64,000 bases of DNA from HRBIN12 sp964447335 (lineage in GTDB: Bacteria > Actinomycetota > UBA4738 > HRBIN12), in assembly GCA_964447335.1 (NCBI GenBank), contig CAYUSA010000007.1, positions 10,733-74,732 of the forward strand, written 5' to 3'. The notes beneath the pieces are model-generated. The model did no database searches and was not told where the DNA came from. It saw only the letters and a list, made by a program, of their open reading frames with translations. A program made the translations under genes and the position numbers. Every line of letters begins with the position of its first letter. Positions within the stretch are counted from its first letter, which is position 1. Shown here in pieces: positions 16,855-25,513 of the stretch.

Positions 16855-18953
16855 GCCGGCGCTCGAGCCTCGGCGAGCGCGTCGACGGCCACCGCGCCCT
16901 TCCTCGCGACGAGCAGCGGGTTCGCCTCGAGCGAGGTCAGGCGGTCGCGGAGGTCGTGCGCGGCCCGGGCGATCGCCTCGACCGCCTTGGCGACGGCGCG
17001 CAGGTCGTGCTCGGCCGCGTCCAGGCCGCATCGCGCGGCCTGCGACCCGACGTAGGCGAGCGCCTGCTTCAGCGTTAGCGGCGCCGCGACGAAGGTCGCC
17101 TCGCCGGCCTCGGCGAGCCTGCCCCCCGGGCGCATCGTGATGTAGGCGCCGAAGCGCTCGTCGATCACCGCGCCGACGAGCAGCTCGAGCCCGTGGGCCA
17201 TCTCCTGCACGAGCACCTGCGGCGACCTCGCGCCGGCACGGCGGGCCGCCTCGAGCACCTCGGCCGCGGCCACCTCGACGTCCGTCGGGTTCGTGAGCCC
17301 CAGGCGCACGCCGCCGAGCTTGGCCTTGTGCGGCAGCTCGGGGGCGAGCGCCTTCACCGCGAGCGGGAAGCCGATCCTGCGAGCCGCGGCCGCGGCGGCG
17401 GCCGGGTTCTTCGCGACGAGCTCCCTCGGGCGGCGCATGCCGTAGAGCTCGAGGAGCTTCGCCCCCTGCAGCTCGTCCAGGGGACCCGACAGGCCTCGGA
17501 GCATCTGGAGCGCCTTCGCCCGGTTCTCGTGCGGCGGCAGGTCGGCGATCGATCGCCCGCGCGCCTGCTGCAGCTCGACGAGCGCGCGGATCGCTCCCGT
17601 CCCCGCGTGATGCCCCTGCAGGAACGGCAGCTTCTCCTCACGTGTCCACGCCTTCGCCCGAGGGATGTAGGCGAGCGGGCTCATCGAGACCGAGGCGAAG
17701 GACACCCCGGTTTGGCGCTGGAGCTCTCGCACACGCTGGAGGAGGTGCTCGGCCCAGACGACCTCATTCTCCAGGCGCGGCGGGAAGGCGTCGAACGCGA
17801 CGAACCCGATCGACGGGTCGCTCGCGAGCGCCTCGAGTGCGCCCTCGAACATCTCGGTCTCGACGGCGGCCTGGCCGGTCACGTCGAGCGGGTTGTTCTG
17901 CGAGGCGAAGTGGGGCAGCACCGTCCGGAGCTTGGCCTTCGTCGCCGGGGCGAACTCGGGGAGCGTGAGCCCCCGGGCGCCCGCGGCCTCGGCGAACAAC
18001 GTGCACGCGCCACCGGACTGTAGGGCGGCGGCGACCCCGGTCGAGCGGAGCTTGCGGTGGTGCGAGAGCAGCACCGCGGCCTCGAACATCGTGACCGGGT
18101 CCTCGACGAGGATCACGCCGTGGCCCCGGAGCCATGCGTCCCGGAGCGCCGTGTTCCCGGCGAGCGCGCCGGTGTGCGCGACGATCGAGCGCCGAGCGGC
18201 CTCGCTGCGGCCCTCGGGCGCGCATACGAGGATCGGCTTTCGCGCCTCCCTCAGCGCGTCGAGCCCGCGCTCGATGCCCTCGACGTCGCGCATCGTCTCG
18301 ATGTAGGTGGTGACGACCTTCGTATGGCGATCCTCGGCGGCCCACGCGAACATGTCGCCGAGGCCGATCACGGCCTCGTTGCCGACGCCGAGGACGATGC
18401 GCAGCCCCACGCCGCGGTCCGAGGCCATCTGGTTCATCGCCCACGCGACGGTCCCCGACTGGCTGATCACGCTGATCCCACCCGCGACGGGCTCGGGCGG
18501 CGGCGTCGTGCCGTACGGCGCGACCTTCTCGACGTAGTTCACGTAGCCCTCGACGTTCGGGCCGAGGACCGGCAGCCCGTGCGCGAGCGCCTTGCGGCGC
18601 AGTTTCTCCTGGAGCGCTCGACCCTCGTCCCCGGCTTCGGCGAAACCCGAGGACACCACCATCACGCCGCGCACGCCGGCCTTCGCGACGTCGTCGAGCA
18701 TCCGCACGACGACCCGGGCCGGCACGACGAACACGAGGAGGTCCACGCCCTTCGGCAGCTCGAGCGGTGAGGACAGGCACCGCCGCCCCCAGACCTCGTC
18801 GTACTTCGGATTGATGGGGTAGAGCTCCCCGGTGAAACCGACGTGCCGCAACGAACGCTCGATCTCGGGCGCCCACGAATCGGGGGACTCGGAGGCCCCG
18901 ACGATCGCGATCGAACGGGGCGCGAGGACTGGCCGCAGGTCGAACCGCTTCAT
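16851..18953 (-). CDS. ADP-forming acyl-CoA synthetase (second paralog)
   Basis: 700 aa with the same domain order as 9679-11796: CoA-binding fold (IAIVGASESPDSWAPEIERSL), ligase domain with IVAHTGALAGNTALRDAW (candidate phospho-His in AHTGALAG), and C-terminal ATP-grasp (FPLAVKALAPELPHKAKLGGVRLG). The ATG at 18953 overlaps the upstream hydratase stop (ATGA). The two paralogs are clearly diverged in sequence, suggesting different acyl substrates rather than recent duplication. It is the middle gene of the hydratase-synthetase-transporter operon. Confidence 0.88.
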   Translation of the reverse strand: MKRFDLRPVLAPRSIAIVGASESPDSWAPEIERSLRHVGFTGELYPINPKYDEVWGRRCLSSPLELPKGVDLLVFVVPARVVVRMLDDVAKAGVRGVMVVSSGFAEAGDEGRALQEKLRRKALAHGLPVLGPNVEGYVNYVEKVAPYGTTPPPEPVAGGISVISQSGTVAWAMNQMASDRGVGLRIVLGVGNEAVIGLGDMFAWAAEDRHTKVVTTYIETMRDVEGIERGLDALREARKPILVCAPEGRSEAARRSIVAHTGALAGNTALRDAWLRGHGVILVEDPVTMFEAAVLLSHHRKLRSTGVAAALQSGGACTLFAEAAGARGLTLPEFAPATKAKLRTVLPHFASQNNPLDVTGQAAVETEMFEGALEALASDPSIGFVAFDAFPPRLENEVVWAEHLLQRVRELQRQTGVSFASVSMSPLAYIPRAKAWTREEKLPFLQGHHAGTGAIRALVELQQARGRSIADLPPHENRAKALQMLRGLSGPLDELQGAKLLELYGMRRPRELVAKNPAAAAAAARRIGFPLAVKALAPELPHKAKLGGVRLGLTNPTDVEVAAAEVLEAARRAGARSPQVLVQEMAHGLELLVGAVIDERFGAYITMRPGGRLAEAGEATFVAAPLTLKQALAYVGSQAARCGLDAAEHDLRAVAKAVEAIARAAHDLRDRLTSLEANPLLVARKGAVAVDALAEARAPA

Positions 18954-19783
18954 GGCTGCTCGCCACGGTGCTGCGCGTCGCGCCACGCGATGGCGGCCTT
19001 CAGCCCCTGTTCCTCCGTGATCCGGCGGAACTCGTCCCGCGCCGGCAGGTTCGCGGTCTCGATGATCGTGTCGAGCTCCGTGTTCGCCTCGAGCGCGGCG
19101 CGGAACCCGGCGACGTCCCAGGCACGGTTCACCGAGCGTTTCGTCATCTGCACGACGAACGGCTCGTTGCGTGCGATCTCCCGGGCGAGCGCGAGCGTCG
19201 CGTCGTCGAGCTGGTCGCGGGGGACGACGCGGTTCACCAGGCCGATCCGCAGCGCCTCGTCCGCCGGCACCCGGTCCTCGCCGGTGAACAGCAGCTCCTT
19301 CGCCTTGCGCACGCCGACGACCCACGGCAGGAACATCGAGACGACACCCGAGCCGAAGCGGATGTCCACGTACCCGAAGAAGGAATCGTCGGCCGCGACG
19401 GCCAGGTCGCACGCGAGCATGAGGTCGGTGCCGCCGGCCAGGCAGTACGAGTGCACGCTCGCGATGACGGGCTTCGGGTGATCCACGATCCGGAGCATCT
19501 GCTCGGTCGAGTGACGCAGCTCGTCGTGCCAGTCGCCCGAGTCGAGCACGCCGCCCTCGGCGTCCTCGTTGAGGTCGTAGCCCGCGCAGAACGCGCGTCC
19601 GGCACCGCGGAGCACCACGACGGCCACGGTCTCGGCTGCCGCCGCCGCGTCGAGCTCGCGCGTGAGCGCCTCCAGGAGCTCGTGGTTCAACGCGTTCAGC
19701 GTCTTGCCGCGGTTCATCGTGAGCCGGCGGACGGGACCCAGGTCCTCGACGAGCAGGACGGGCTCGGCGGCTTCCTCCCTCAT
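18950..19783 (-). CDS. Enoyl-CoA hydratase/isomerase family protein
   Basis: 277 aa crotonase-fold enzyme. The two oxyanion-hole segments are visible as GAGRAFCAGYDLNED and VHSYCLAGGTDLMLACDLAVAAD. The segment that normally supplies the catalytic glutamate reads GYVDIRFGSGVVSMF, so hydratase chemistry is not assured; isomerase or hydrolase activity is possible. I chose the ATG at 19783 for its GGGAGG ribosome-binding site. It heads the operon 19783-16012, preceded by the TGAAC palindrome. Confidence 0.85.
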   Translation of the reverse strand: MREEAAEPVLLVEDLGPVRRLTMNRGKTLNALNHELLEALTRELDAAAAAETVAVVVLRGAGRAFCAGYDLNEDAEGGVLDSGDWHDELRHSTEQMLRIVDHPKPVIASVHSYCLAGGTDLMLACDLAVAADDSFFGYVDIRFGSGVVSMFLPWVVGVRKAKELLFTGEDRVPADEALRIGLVNRVVPRDQLDDATLALAREIARNEPFVVQMTKRSVNRAWDVAGFRAALEANTELDTIIETANLPARDEFRRITEEQGLKAAIAWRDAQHRGEQP

Positions 19784-19817
19784 GGCGGTCCTCCCATCCG
19801 GGCGTGCGGGTGGCCGA

Positions 19818-19848
19818 ATCATACACACGGTCCTGAACGGTCCTTCAG
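19818..19848 (-). promoter_or_regulatory. -10 box and TGAAC palindrome before the enoyl-CoA hydratase operon
   Basis: Minus-strand -10 TATGAT (19823-19818). Nine bases upstream lies CTGAACGG-TCCTTCAG (19833-19848), which is the 15908 palindrome with two mismatches. Its position relative to the -10 is the same as at 15908 and 13471. No good -35 is visible, which may mean that the promoter is weak or activator-dependent. Confidence 0.55.
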
Positions 19849-19909
19849 TCGCACCGCGCCCGAGCAAGCCCTCGTCCGTGCCCGAACCGCTGCCTTGGAG
19901 CAAGCTGGG

Positions 19910-19938
19910 TTGCGCATCGCCCCCCTGAGTGCTATTCA
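19910..19938 (+). promoter_or_regulatory. Promoter of the polyamine-type ABC operon
   Basis: -35 TTGCGC (19910-19915), a 17-bp spacer, then -10 TATTCA (19933-19938). The start would lie near 19945, leaving about 40 nt of leader with GAGGAGGGC before the ATG at 19988. It is divergent from the enoyl-CoA hydratase operon. Confidence 0.5.
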
Positions 19939-19987
19939 ACGGGCCTGTACCGCCGCTCAAACCGACGGAACGACGCGAGGAGGGCGC

Positions 19988-21256
19988 ATGTCACACCCGC
20001 GCGAGCGCACGAACGGCCGGCTCAGCCGACGGGACTTCCTGCGGAGGTCGGCAGGCGCCGCCATCGCCCTCCCCAGCCTGTCCGCGATCCTCGCCGCCTG
20101 CGGCAAGCCGGGTGAGTCCGGCGGAGGCAATGGCAACGGCACCGTCGAGCGGGTCCTCGCTCGACCCGACAACCCCGTCACGCTGCCCCTGAACGGCGAT
20201 CCGATCGCGACAAGCACACCGTTAGAGTCGGGCACCCTGCGCATCTACAACTGGGCCGACTACCTCTACAAGAAGGTCACGAAGGCCTTCGAGGAGGAGT
20301 ACGGGGTCGACGTCGAGCTCACCACCTACAACAACATGGAGGAAGGCATCCAGAAGATGGTGGCCGGCCAGGTCCAGGCCGACGTGTTCTTCCCGACGAC
20401 GGACTACGTCGCCCGCCTCGTCGAGAGCGACCTCATCCAGCCGCTCAACCACGAGTTGATCCCGAACATGGAAGCCAACTACTGGAAGACGTTCTGGGAC
20501 CCGGGCCCGTGGTACGACCGCGGGTGGAGGTACACGGTCCCCTACACGATCTACACCACGGGTGTCGCCTACCGCCGCGACCGCATCAGCGACACGGACG
20601 CCGACTCAGCCGGGTACGAGATGTTCTTCGACCCAGAGTTCAAGGGCCAGGTCAGCTACTACGACTCGTACCGCGACGCGATCGGGATGATGCTGCTCCG
20701 CAATGGAGACACCGACCCCAACTCGAACGATCCCGCAGCGATCGACGCTGCGAAGGAAGCCATCATCGAGATGATCAACGAGAACGACGGGCGACTCACG
20801 ATCAACGGCACCTACTCGAAGCTGCCGGAGGGAGAGTTCAGCGTGTCCCAGGCGTGGTCGGGAGACATCGTGGGCGCCCAGTGGTACCTGCCGAAGGGGA
20901 CGAGTGAGGACGTCCTCGGCTACTGGTACCCGTCCAACAACAAGGGGCTGATCGGCAACGACACGATCACGATCCCGGCGACGGCCGAGAGCCCGCGCCT
21001 GGCTCACGAGTTCCTGAACTTCTTGCTCGACGAGAAGTGGGGCTTCGTCAACTTCCGCGACTGGAACGGCTACCAGCCACCGATGACCTCGATCGACCCC
21101 GACCGTCTGATCAGCGAGGGCGTGGTCCCGGAGACGCTCCCGAGGGCCGTCGTGTCCGAGGAGATGTTCAGGACGGCGTACGTCCAGGGTGAGCTGTCAG
21201 CCGAGGCCGACAAGCTCTGGCTCGACGCCTGGGCCGAGATCCAGGCGGGTGGCTAG
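19988..21256 (+). CDS. Spermidine/putrescine-type ABC substrate-binding lipoprotein
   Basis: 422 aa. A twin-arginine signal (SRRDFLRR, RR 14-15) runs into a lipobox (AILAAC, Cys38), so it is probably exported folded and lipidated. The mature part resembles PotD/PotF: LRIYNWADYLYKKVTKAFEEEYGVDVELTTYNNMEE. I chose the ATG at 19988, preceded by GAGGAGGG; a much longer open frame upstream is antisense to the hydratase gene. It is first in an operon with two permeases; the likely ATPase lies convergent at 23185-24312. Confidence 0.88.
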   Translation: MSHPRERTNGRLSRRDFLRRSAGAAIALPSLSAILAACGKPGESGGGNGNGTVERVLARPDNPVTLPLNGDPIATSTPLESGTLRIYNWADYLYKKVTKAFEEEYGVDVELTTYNNMEEGIQKMVAGQVQADVFFPTTDYVARLVESDLIQPLNHELIPNMEANYWKTFWDPGPWYDRGWRYTVPYTIYTTGVAYRRDRISDTDADSAGYEMFFDPEFKGQVSYYDSYRDAIGMMLLRNGDTDPNSNDPAAIDAAKEAIIEMINENDGRLTINGTYSKLPEGEFSVSQAWSGDIVGAQWYLPKGTSEDVLGYWYPSNNKGLIGNDTITIPATAESPRLAHEFLNFLLDEKWGFVNFRDWNGYQPPMTSIDPDRLISEGVVPETLPRAVVSEEMFRTAYVQGELSAEADKLWLDAWAEIQAGG

Positions 21257-22202
21257 CACCGCCCCGGCCGACCCGCAGCCTTCCCGCCGACGTCGGAAGG
21301 CTGAAGCTGCAGGCTCAGGAGTCTGGTACCCGAAGTGGTACTGGCCCTCGTTCACGGGGCCGGGGCTCATCTGGCTCCTGCTGTTCTTCCTGCTCCCGTT
21401 CTACGTGGTGCTCTCCGTCGCGTTCGGCACGGTCGAGGAACTGTTCCGCACCCCGCTCCCCGTGTACCAACCCTGGTGGTGGGACTTCGCGACGTTCGGG
21501 GATACGCTGAGGAAGTTCTACGGGCCGGACGCGATCTACCTCAGCCCGCTGCTCCGGACGCTCTTCTACGTGTTCGCGTCGAGCCTGATCTGCCTCGTCA
21601 TCGGCTACGCGGTCGCCTACTTCACGGCCCGCCATGCGGGGAGCCGCCGAGGGCTGATCCTGATGTTGCTGATCGCGCCGTTCTGGATCAGCTACCTGAT
21701 GCGCATCTACGCGTGGCAGAGCCTGCTCCAACCCGACGGCTACATCAACGACTTCGTCAGCCTCATCGGCTTCGAGCGCTTCGACTGGCTGGCCGGCAAG
21801 CCCATCACGGTGATCCTCGGGCTCGTCTACGGATACATCCCGTTCATGATCCTGCCGCTGTTCGGCTTCCTCGACCGGATCGACCAGAACCTGCTCGAGG
21901 CCGGCCGAGACCTGGGGGCGAGCCCGATCCAGACGTTCCGACGCGTGACCTTGCCGCTCTCGAAGCCCGGCATCCTCGCGGGCCTGGTGATCGTCTCCCT
22001 GCCGATGTTCGGCGACTACTACACGAACGACCTGTTGGGATCCGAGACGACCTCGATGTACGGGAACCTGCTGGATTCCTCGGTCTACGAGGCCGGGCGA
22101 GGACCCGAGGCCGGCTCGCTGGTCCTGATCCTCATCGTTCTCGTGATGATCCCCATGATCTACTACCTGCGCGAGACCCGCCGCGCGACGGGGGCGGCAT
22201 GA
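21249..22202 (+). CDS. ABC transporter permease, PotB-like
   Basis: 317 aa from a GTG at 21249 that overlaps the binding-protein stop by 8 bp; an earlier ATG at 21189 in this frame lies deeper inside the previous gene. About six membrane helices follow a basic N-terminus. The coupling loop reads LLEAGRDLGASPIQTFRRVTLPLSKPGI, matching the EAA motif of polyamine permeases. The start codon choice is the only real doubt. Confidence 0.88.
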   Translation: MASTAPADPQPSRRRRKAEAAGSGVWYPKWYWPSFTGPGLIWLLLFFLLPFYVVLSVAFGTVEELFRTPLPVYQPWWWDFATFGDTLRKFYGPDAIYLSPLLRTLFYVFASSLICLVIGYAVAYFTARHAGSRRGLILMLLIAPFWISYLMRIYAWQSLLQPDGYINDFVSLIGFERFDWLAGKPITVILGLVYGYIPFMILPLFGFLDRIDQNLLEAGRDLGASPIQTFRRVTLPLSKPGILAGLVIVSLPMFGDYYTNDLLGSETTSMYGNLLDSSVYEAGRGPEAGSLVLILIVLVMIPMIYYLRETRRATGAA

Positions 22203-23113
22203 GCTGGGCGACGCTCGACCGGGGAACCGCGGCGGCCAGGGCCGCCCGGCGCTCGACCGGCTGGGTACGGAACCCGTGGCGGAAGCCAAGGTTCCTGCAG
22301 GCGATCACGCTGGGCTACCTCGCCTGGTCGATCGTCCCTGTGGCCATCGCGATCGTCTTCTCCTTCAACTCGGGACGATCGCGGAGCACGTGGCAGGGCT
22401 TCTCGATGCGCTGGTGGTACCGGGACGAGTTCAACTCCCTGTGGACCGACGAAACGCTGCGATCGGCGATGATCCAGACGTTCAGGCTCTCGACCATCAC
22501 CGTCCTCATCGCGGTGCCGCTCGGGACGCTGTTCGCGATCGGTATCGACCGCTGGCGCGGTCGGCCGGCCGGCGCGGCCAACTTCGTCATGCTCTTCTCG
22601 TTCGTGATGCCCGAGATCATCCTGGGGACTTCTCTCTTCCTGCTCTTCAGCAACCTCCTCGAGGGCGCGGTCAAGCTCGGCACGACGGCGCAGATCTTCG
22701 GTCTCGTCACCTATCAGATGTCGTATCCGTTCATCATCGTCCGAGCCCGGCTCCTGTCGATCGGTCCGGAATACGAGGAGGCTGCGATGGATCTCGGCTC
22801 GACGCCGAGCCAGGCGCTCCGGCGTGTGCTGGTCCCGCTCCTCGGACCGGCGATCCTCGCGAGCGTCGCGCTCGTCTTCGCGGACTCGGTCGACAACTTC
22901 GTGACCGTCCGATACCTGTCCGGGCAGGCGCCGACCGAGCCCCTCTCGGTGAAGATCTACACGGCGGCCCGCGCCTCACCCACCCCTGCCGTGAACGCCG
23001 CCGCCACCGTGATGCTCGTCGCCACCCTGAGCGCGATCAGCGTCGTCTGGTTCATCTACCGGCGGGTCATGGGCCAGAAGGGCGAGGATCTCGCGGCGAT
23101 CGCCGAGCTCTGA
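22199..23113 (+). CDS. ABC transporter permease, PotC-like
   Basis: 304 aa, ATG overlapping the PotB-like stop (ATGA). About six helices; the EAA-type loop is EEAAMDLGSTPSQALRRVLVPLLGPAI. The central FNSGRSRSTWQGFSMRWW segment is typical of the PotC/PotI family. It completes the channel. The operon ends at the hairpin 23159-23181. Confidence 0.9.
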   Translation: MSWATLDRGTAAARAARRSTGWVRNPWRKPRFLQAITLGYLAWSIVPVAIAIVFSFNSGRSRSTWQGFSMRWWYRDEFNSLWTDETLRSAMIQTFRLSTITVLIAVPLGTLFAIGIDRWRGRPAGAANFVMLFSFVMPEIILGTSLFLLFSNLLEGAVKLGTTAQIFGLVTYQMSYPFIIVRARLLSIGPEYEEAAMDLGSTPSQALRRVLVPLLGPAILASVALVFADSVDNFVTVRYLSGQAPTEPLSVKIYTAARASPTPAVNAAATVMLVATLSAISVVWFIYRRVMGQKGEDLAAIAEL

Positions 23114-23158
23114 GCGAGGGCCCGGGCTCGACCGCCGTCTCGCCCTGAAGACGTCGCC

Positions 23159-23181
23159 CGCGCTCGCGAGAGGCGAGCGCG
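23159..23181. terminator. Bidirectional hairpin terminator
   Basis: CGCGCTCGC (23159-23167), loop GAGAG, GCGAGCGCG (23173-23181): a perfect 9-bp GC stem between the convergent PotC-like and PotA-like genes. There is no U-tract on either side, so it would be an actinobacterial-style tail-less terminator. Confidence 0.5.
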
Positions 23182-23184
23182 CGG

Positions 23185-24312
23185 CTACGGAGCGGGGAGC
23201 GGCTCCTCCATGCGATGGAGCTCCTCGAGCGAACCGGTGTCGAGGAGCACTCGGAGGGCGTCCGTCGGGAAGTGGACGGTGATCGACGTCCCCTGCTCGA
23301 AGGGGATGCCCTCGCCCTCGTTCGGCATCCAGGCCTGGAGCGTCTGGCCCGGCGCGAGGTGGACGATGGCCTGCAGGGTCGAGCCGACGTAGACGACGCG
23401 CTCGATCATGCCGGGGACGCGGTTCTCGCCCGAGGTGCCGTGCTCCTCGAGGCGAACACGCTCGGGTCGGATGGTGATCTTCACGTCGCCGCCGACATCC
23501 AGGTCGCCCTTGGTCGCCACCAGCTCGAAGTCCCCGACGCGGACGCGCGCATGCCCGTCCGCATCGCGACCGATCGCCTTCGCGTCCATGAGGTTGGAGA
23601 CCCCGAGGAAGTCGGCGACGTAGGCGGTGGCGGGCTCCTCGTAGACCTCGCTCGGCGTGCCGACCTGCTCGACCCGGCCGTTGCTCATCACGGCGAGGCG
23701 GTCGGACATCGTGAGCGCCTCCTCCTGGTCGTGCGTCACGTAGATGAACGTGATCCCGACCTCCTGCTGGAGCGACTTGAGCTCGATCTGCAGGGCCTTG
23801 CGGAGCTTGGCGTCCAGGGCCCCGAGTGGCTCGTCGAGCAGCAGCACCTCGGGGTTCAGGATCAGCGCCCGGGCGAGCGCGACCCGCTGCTGCTGCCCGC
23901 CGGACAGCTGCGAGGGCCGGCGCTTCTCGTACCCCTCGAGCCGCACGAGCGCGAGCGCGTCGGAAATCTTCTTCTTCGCCTCGGTCTTCGAGACCTCCTT
24001 GTAGCGGAGCCCGAACCCCACGTTGTCGGCCACGGTGAGGTGCGGGAAGAGCGCGTAGTTCTGGAAGACGGTGTTGACGTTGCGCTTGTGGGGTGGCGTC
24101 TGGGCCATGTCCACGCCGTCGAGCAGGATCTGGCCCTCGTCCGGCCGCTCGAATCCCGCGATGCAGCGGAGCGTGGTCGTCTTGCCGCAGCCCGAGGGCC
24201 CGAGGAGCGAGAAGAACTCCCCCGGCGGCATGTTCAGGTTGATGCCCGCGACCGCCGTGACGTCGGCGAACCGCTTCACCAGATCGACGAGAACGACCTC
24301 TCCACCGGCCAT
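23185..24312 (-). CDS. ABC transporter ATP-binding protein, PotA-like
   Basis: 375 aa. Walker A GPSGCGKTT, signature LSGGQQQRVALARAL, Walker B VLLLDEPLGALD, then a TOBE-type C-terminal region (FDVGGDVKITIRPERV-like: VGGDVKITIRPERVRLEE). It is the expected energiser of the polyamine importer although encoded convergently to it. An ATG at 24351 is also in frame. I prefer 24312 because TATCCT ends 9 nt upstream and the conserved protein starts right after (VVLVDLVKRFADVTAV). Confidence 0.88.
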   Translation of the reverse strand: MAGGEVVLVDLVKRFADVTAVAGINLNMPPGEFFSLLGPSGCGKTTTLRCIAGFERPDEGQILLDGVDMAQTPPHKRNVNTVFQNYALFPHLTVADNVGFGLRYKEVSKTEAKKKISDALALVRLEGYEKRRPSQLSGGQQQRVALARALILNPEVLLLDEPLGALDAKLRKALQIELKSLQQEVGITFIYVTHDQEEALTMSDRLAVMSNGRVEQVGTPSEVYEEPATAYVADFLGVSNLMDAKAIGRDADGHARVRVGDFELVATKGDLDVGGDVKITIRPERVRLEEHGTSGENRVPGMIERVVYVGSTLQAIVHLAPGQTLQAWMPNEGEGIPFEQGTSITVHFPTDALRVLLDTGSLEELHRMEEPLPAP

Positions 24313-24321
24313 GCAGGCCGC

Positions 24322-24339
24322 AGGATAGCGCACTAGGCT
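24322..24339. promoter_or_regulatory. Back-to-back -10 boxes of two divergent leaderless genes
   Basis: Minus strand: TATCCT (24327-24322), 9 nt before the ATG at 24312. Plus strand: TAGGCT (24334-24339), 10 nt before the ATG at 24350. Neither gene has a ribosome-binding site. The two -10 boxes are only 6 bp apart, so each promoter's -35 would lie over the other gene's start codon. Confidence 0.5.
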
Positions 24340-24349
24340 CCCCCCTTGC

Positions 24350-25513
24350 ATGACGGTTCAAACCATCCTCCTGCGGTCGCTTTCGACGCTGCTCGGCAGC
24401 TACTTCGTCTTCGGGCTGTACTGGGGGATCTGGGTGGTGGTGTTCGCCGACTACCTGGCCGACCGGGGGCTGACCGAAGGGCAGGCAGGCCTCCAGCTGG
24501 CCGCGCTGTCGGTCGCCTCGATCCTCACGATGACGCTGCTCTCGCCGCGGCTGCAGCGCCTGGGCATCGCTCGTGCCGTCACACTCGGGCACCTCACCAT
24601 GGGCCTCGGCGCGGCGCTCGTGGGCACGGCGCCGGACCGGCTGGCCGTGCTCGGGTTCGTCGTCGTCGGGATCGGCAACGGTCTGCTCGACGTGTTCGTG
24701 AACGTCGGCGGCCAGATGGTCGAGGCGCGGCACCGCCGGCCGGTGCTCCAGTTCGTGCACGCGACGTACAACGTCGGCGGCATCGTCGGCGCGCTCGGCG
24801 CGGGGCTCGCGCTCGCGATCGGCGCACCGTTCCGCGTGCCCCTTGCCGCCGCCACGGTGGCGTTCGGCATCGCCGCGGTCTGGTGCGCGTTCTCGACATG
24901 GCTCCGAGCGCTCCCGGCTCCGAGCGCGACCGAGACGAAGGTCTCGCTCGCGGTGTTCGCGCGTTCGCCGGCGCTCATCCTCCCGGCGCTCGTCGTGCTC
25001 TCGGCGTTCGCCGTGGAGGGCTCGATGGACATCTGGTCGGTGATCTACGTGCGCGAGGGGCTCGGCGCCGCGGCGATGACCGGCGCGGCGGCCTTCGCAC
25101 TCTTCAGCCTGTCGATGGCGATCGGCCGCCTCTTCGCGGGCCGGGTGCTCTTCGGCCTGGGGTACCGGCGGACGATCCGGATCTCGGGCGTCGGCTCGCT
25201 CGTGTCGGGCCTCGCCGCCGCGCTCGCCCCGAACGTGGCCGTTGCGGGCATCGCGTTCCTGTTCCTCGGGCTCTTCATCGCCGCTGCCGCGCCCGCGGCG
25301 TTCGGTCTCGTCTCGGACGTCGACGAGGACCCGGCGCTCGCGATCGCCGGGATGACGACGGTCGGCTACTCGGGGTTCGTGGTCGGCCCGCCGATCATGG
25401 GCTGGCTCGCCCAGACCGGCGGCCTGCGCGCGACGATGCTCCTCATCGCGCTCATGTCGATGGGCGTGTTCGCGGGCGGCGTGCTCGGCCGCGGGCGATC
25501 CTCGGCGCGCTAG
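24350..25513 (+). CDS. Major facilitator superfamily transporter
   Basis: 387 aa with about twelve hydrophobic helices in two halves (MTVQTILLRSLSTLLGSYFV start; second half from ALVVLSAFAVEGSMDIW). It resembles bacterial MFS members of the FucP/YfkF-like drug or sugar permease branch, but substrate cannot be assigned. It lacks a ribosome-binding site and may be leaderless (TAGGCT 24334-24339). The stop overlaps the convergent aldehyde dehydrogenase stop in CTAG 25510-25513. Confidence 0.85.
   Translation: MTVQTILLRSLSTLLGSYFVFGLYWGIWVVVFADYLADRGLTEGQAGLQLAALSVASILTMTLLSPRLQRLGIARAVTLGHLTMGLGAALVGTAPDRLAVLGFVVVGIGNGLLDVFVNVGGQMVEARHRRPVLQFVHATYNVGGIVGALGAGLALAIGAPFRVPLAAATVAFGIAAVWCAFSTWLRALPAPSATETKVSLAVFARSPALILPALVVLSAFAVEGSMDIWSVIYVREGLGAAAMTGAAAFALFSLSMAIGRLFAGRVLFGLGYRRTIRISGVGSLVSGLAAALAPNVAVAGIAFLFLGLFIAAAAPAAFGLVSDVDEDPALAIAGMTTVGYSGFVVGPPIMGWLAQTGGLRATMLLIALMSMGVFAGGVLGRGRSSAR

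Noticed and set aside
18954..19826. N-terminal extension making the second acyl-CoA synthetase 991 aa
   Set aside because: The extra 291 codons are an alternate frame of the enoyl-CoA hydratase gene; the family starts at the ATG at 18953.
20190..20205. TGAACGG matches in coding sequence (e.g. within the PotD-like gene)
   Set aside because: No palindromic partner and not near a promoter; single half-sites are expected by chance in GC-rich genes.
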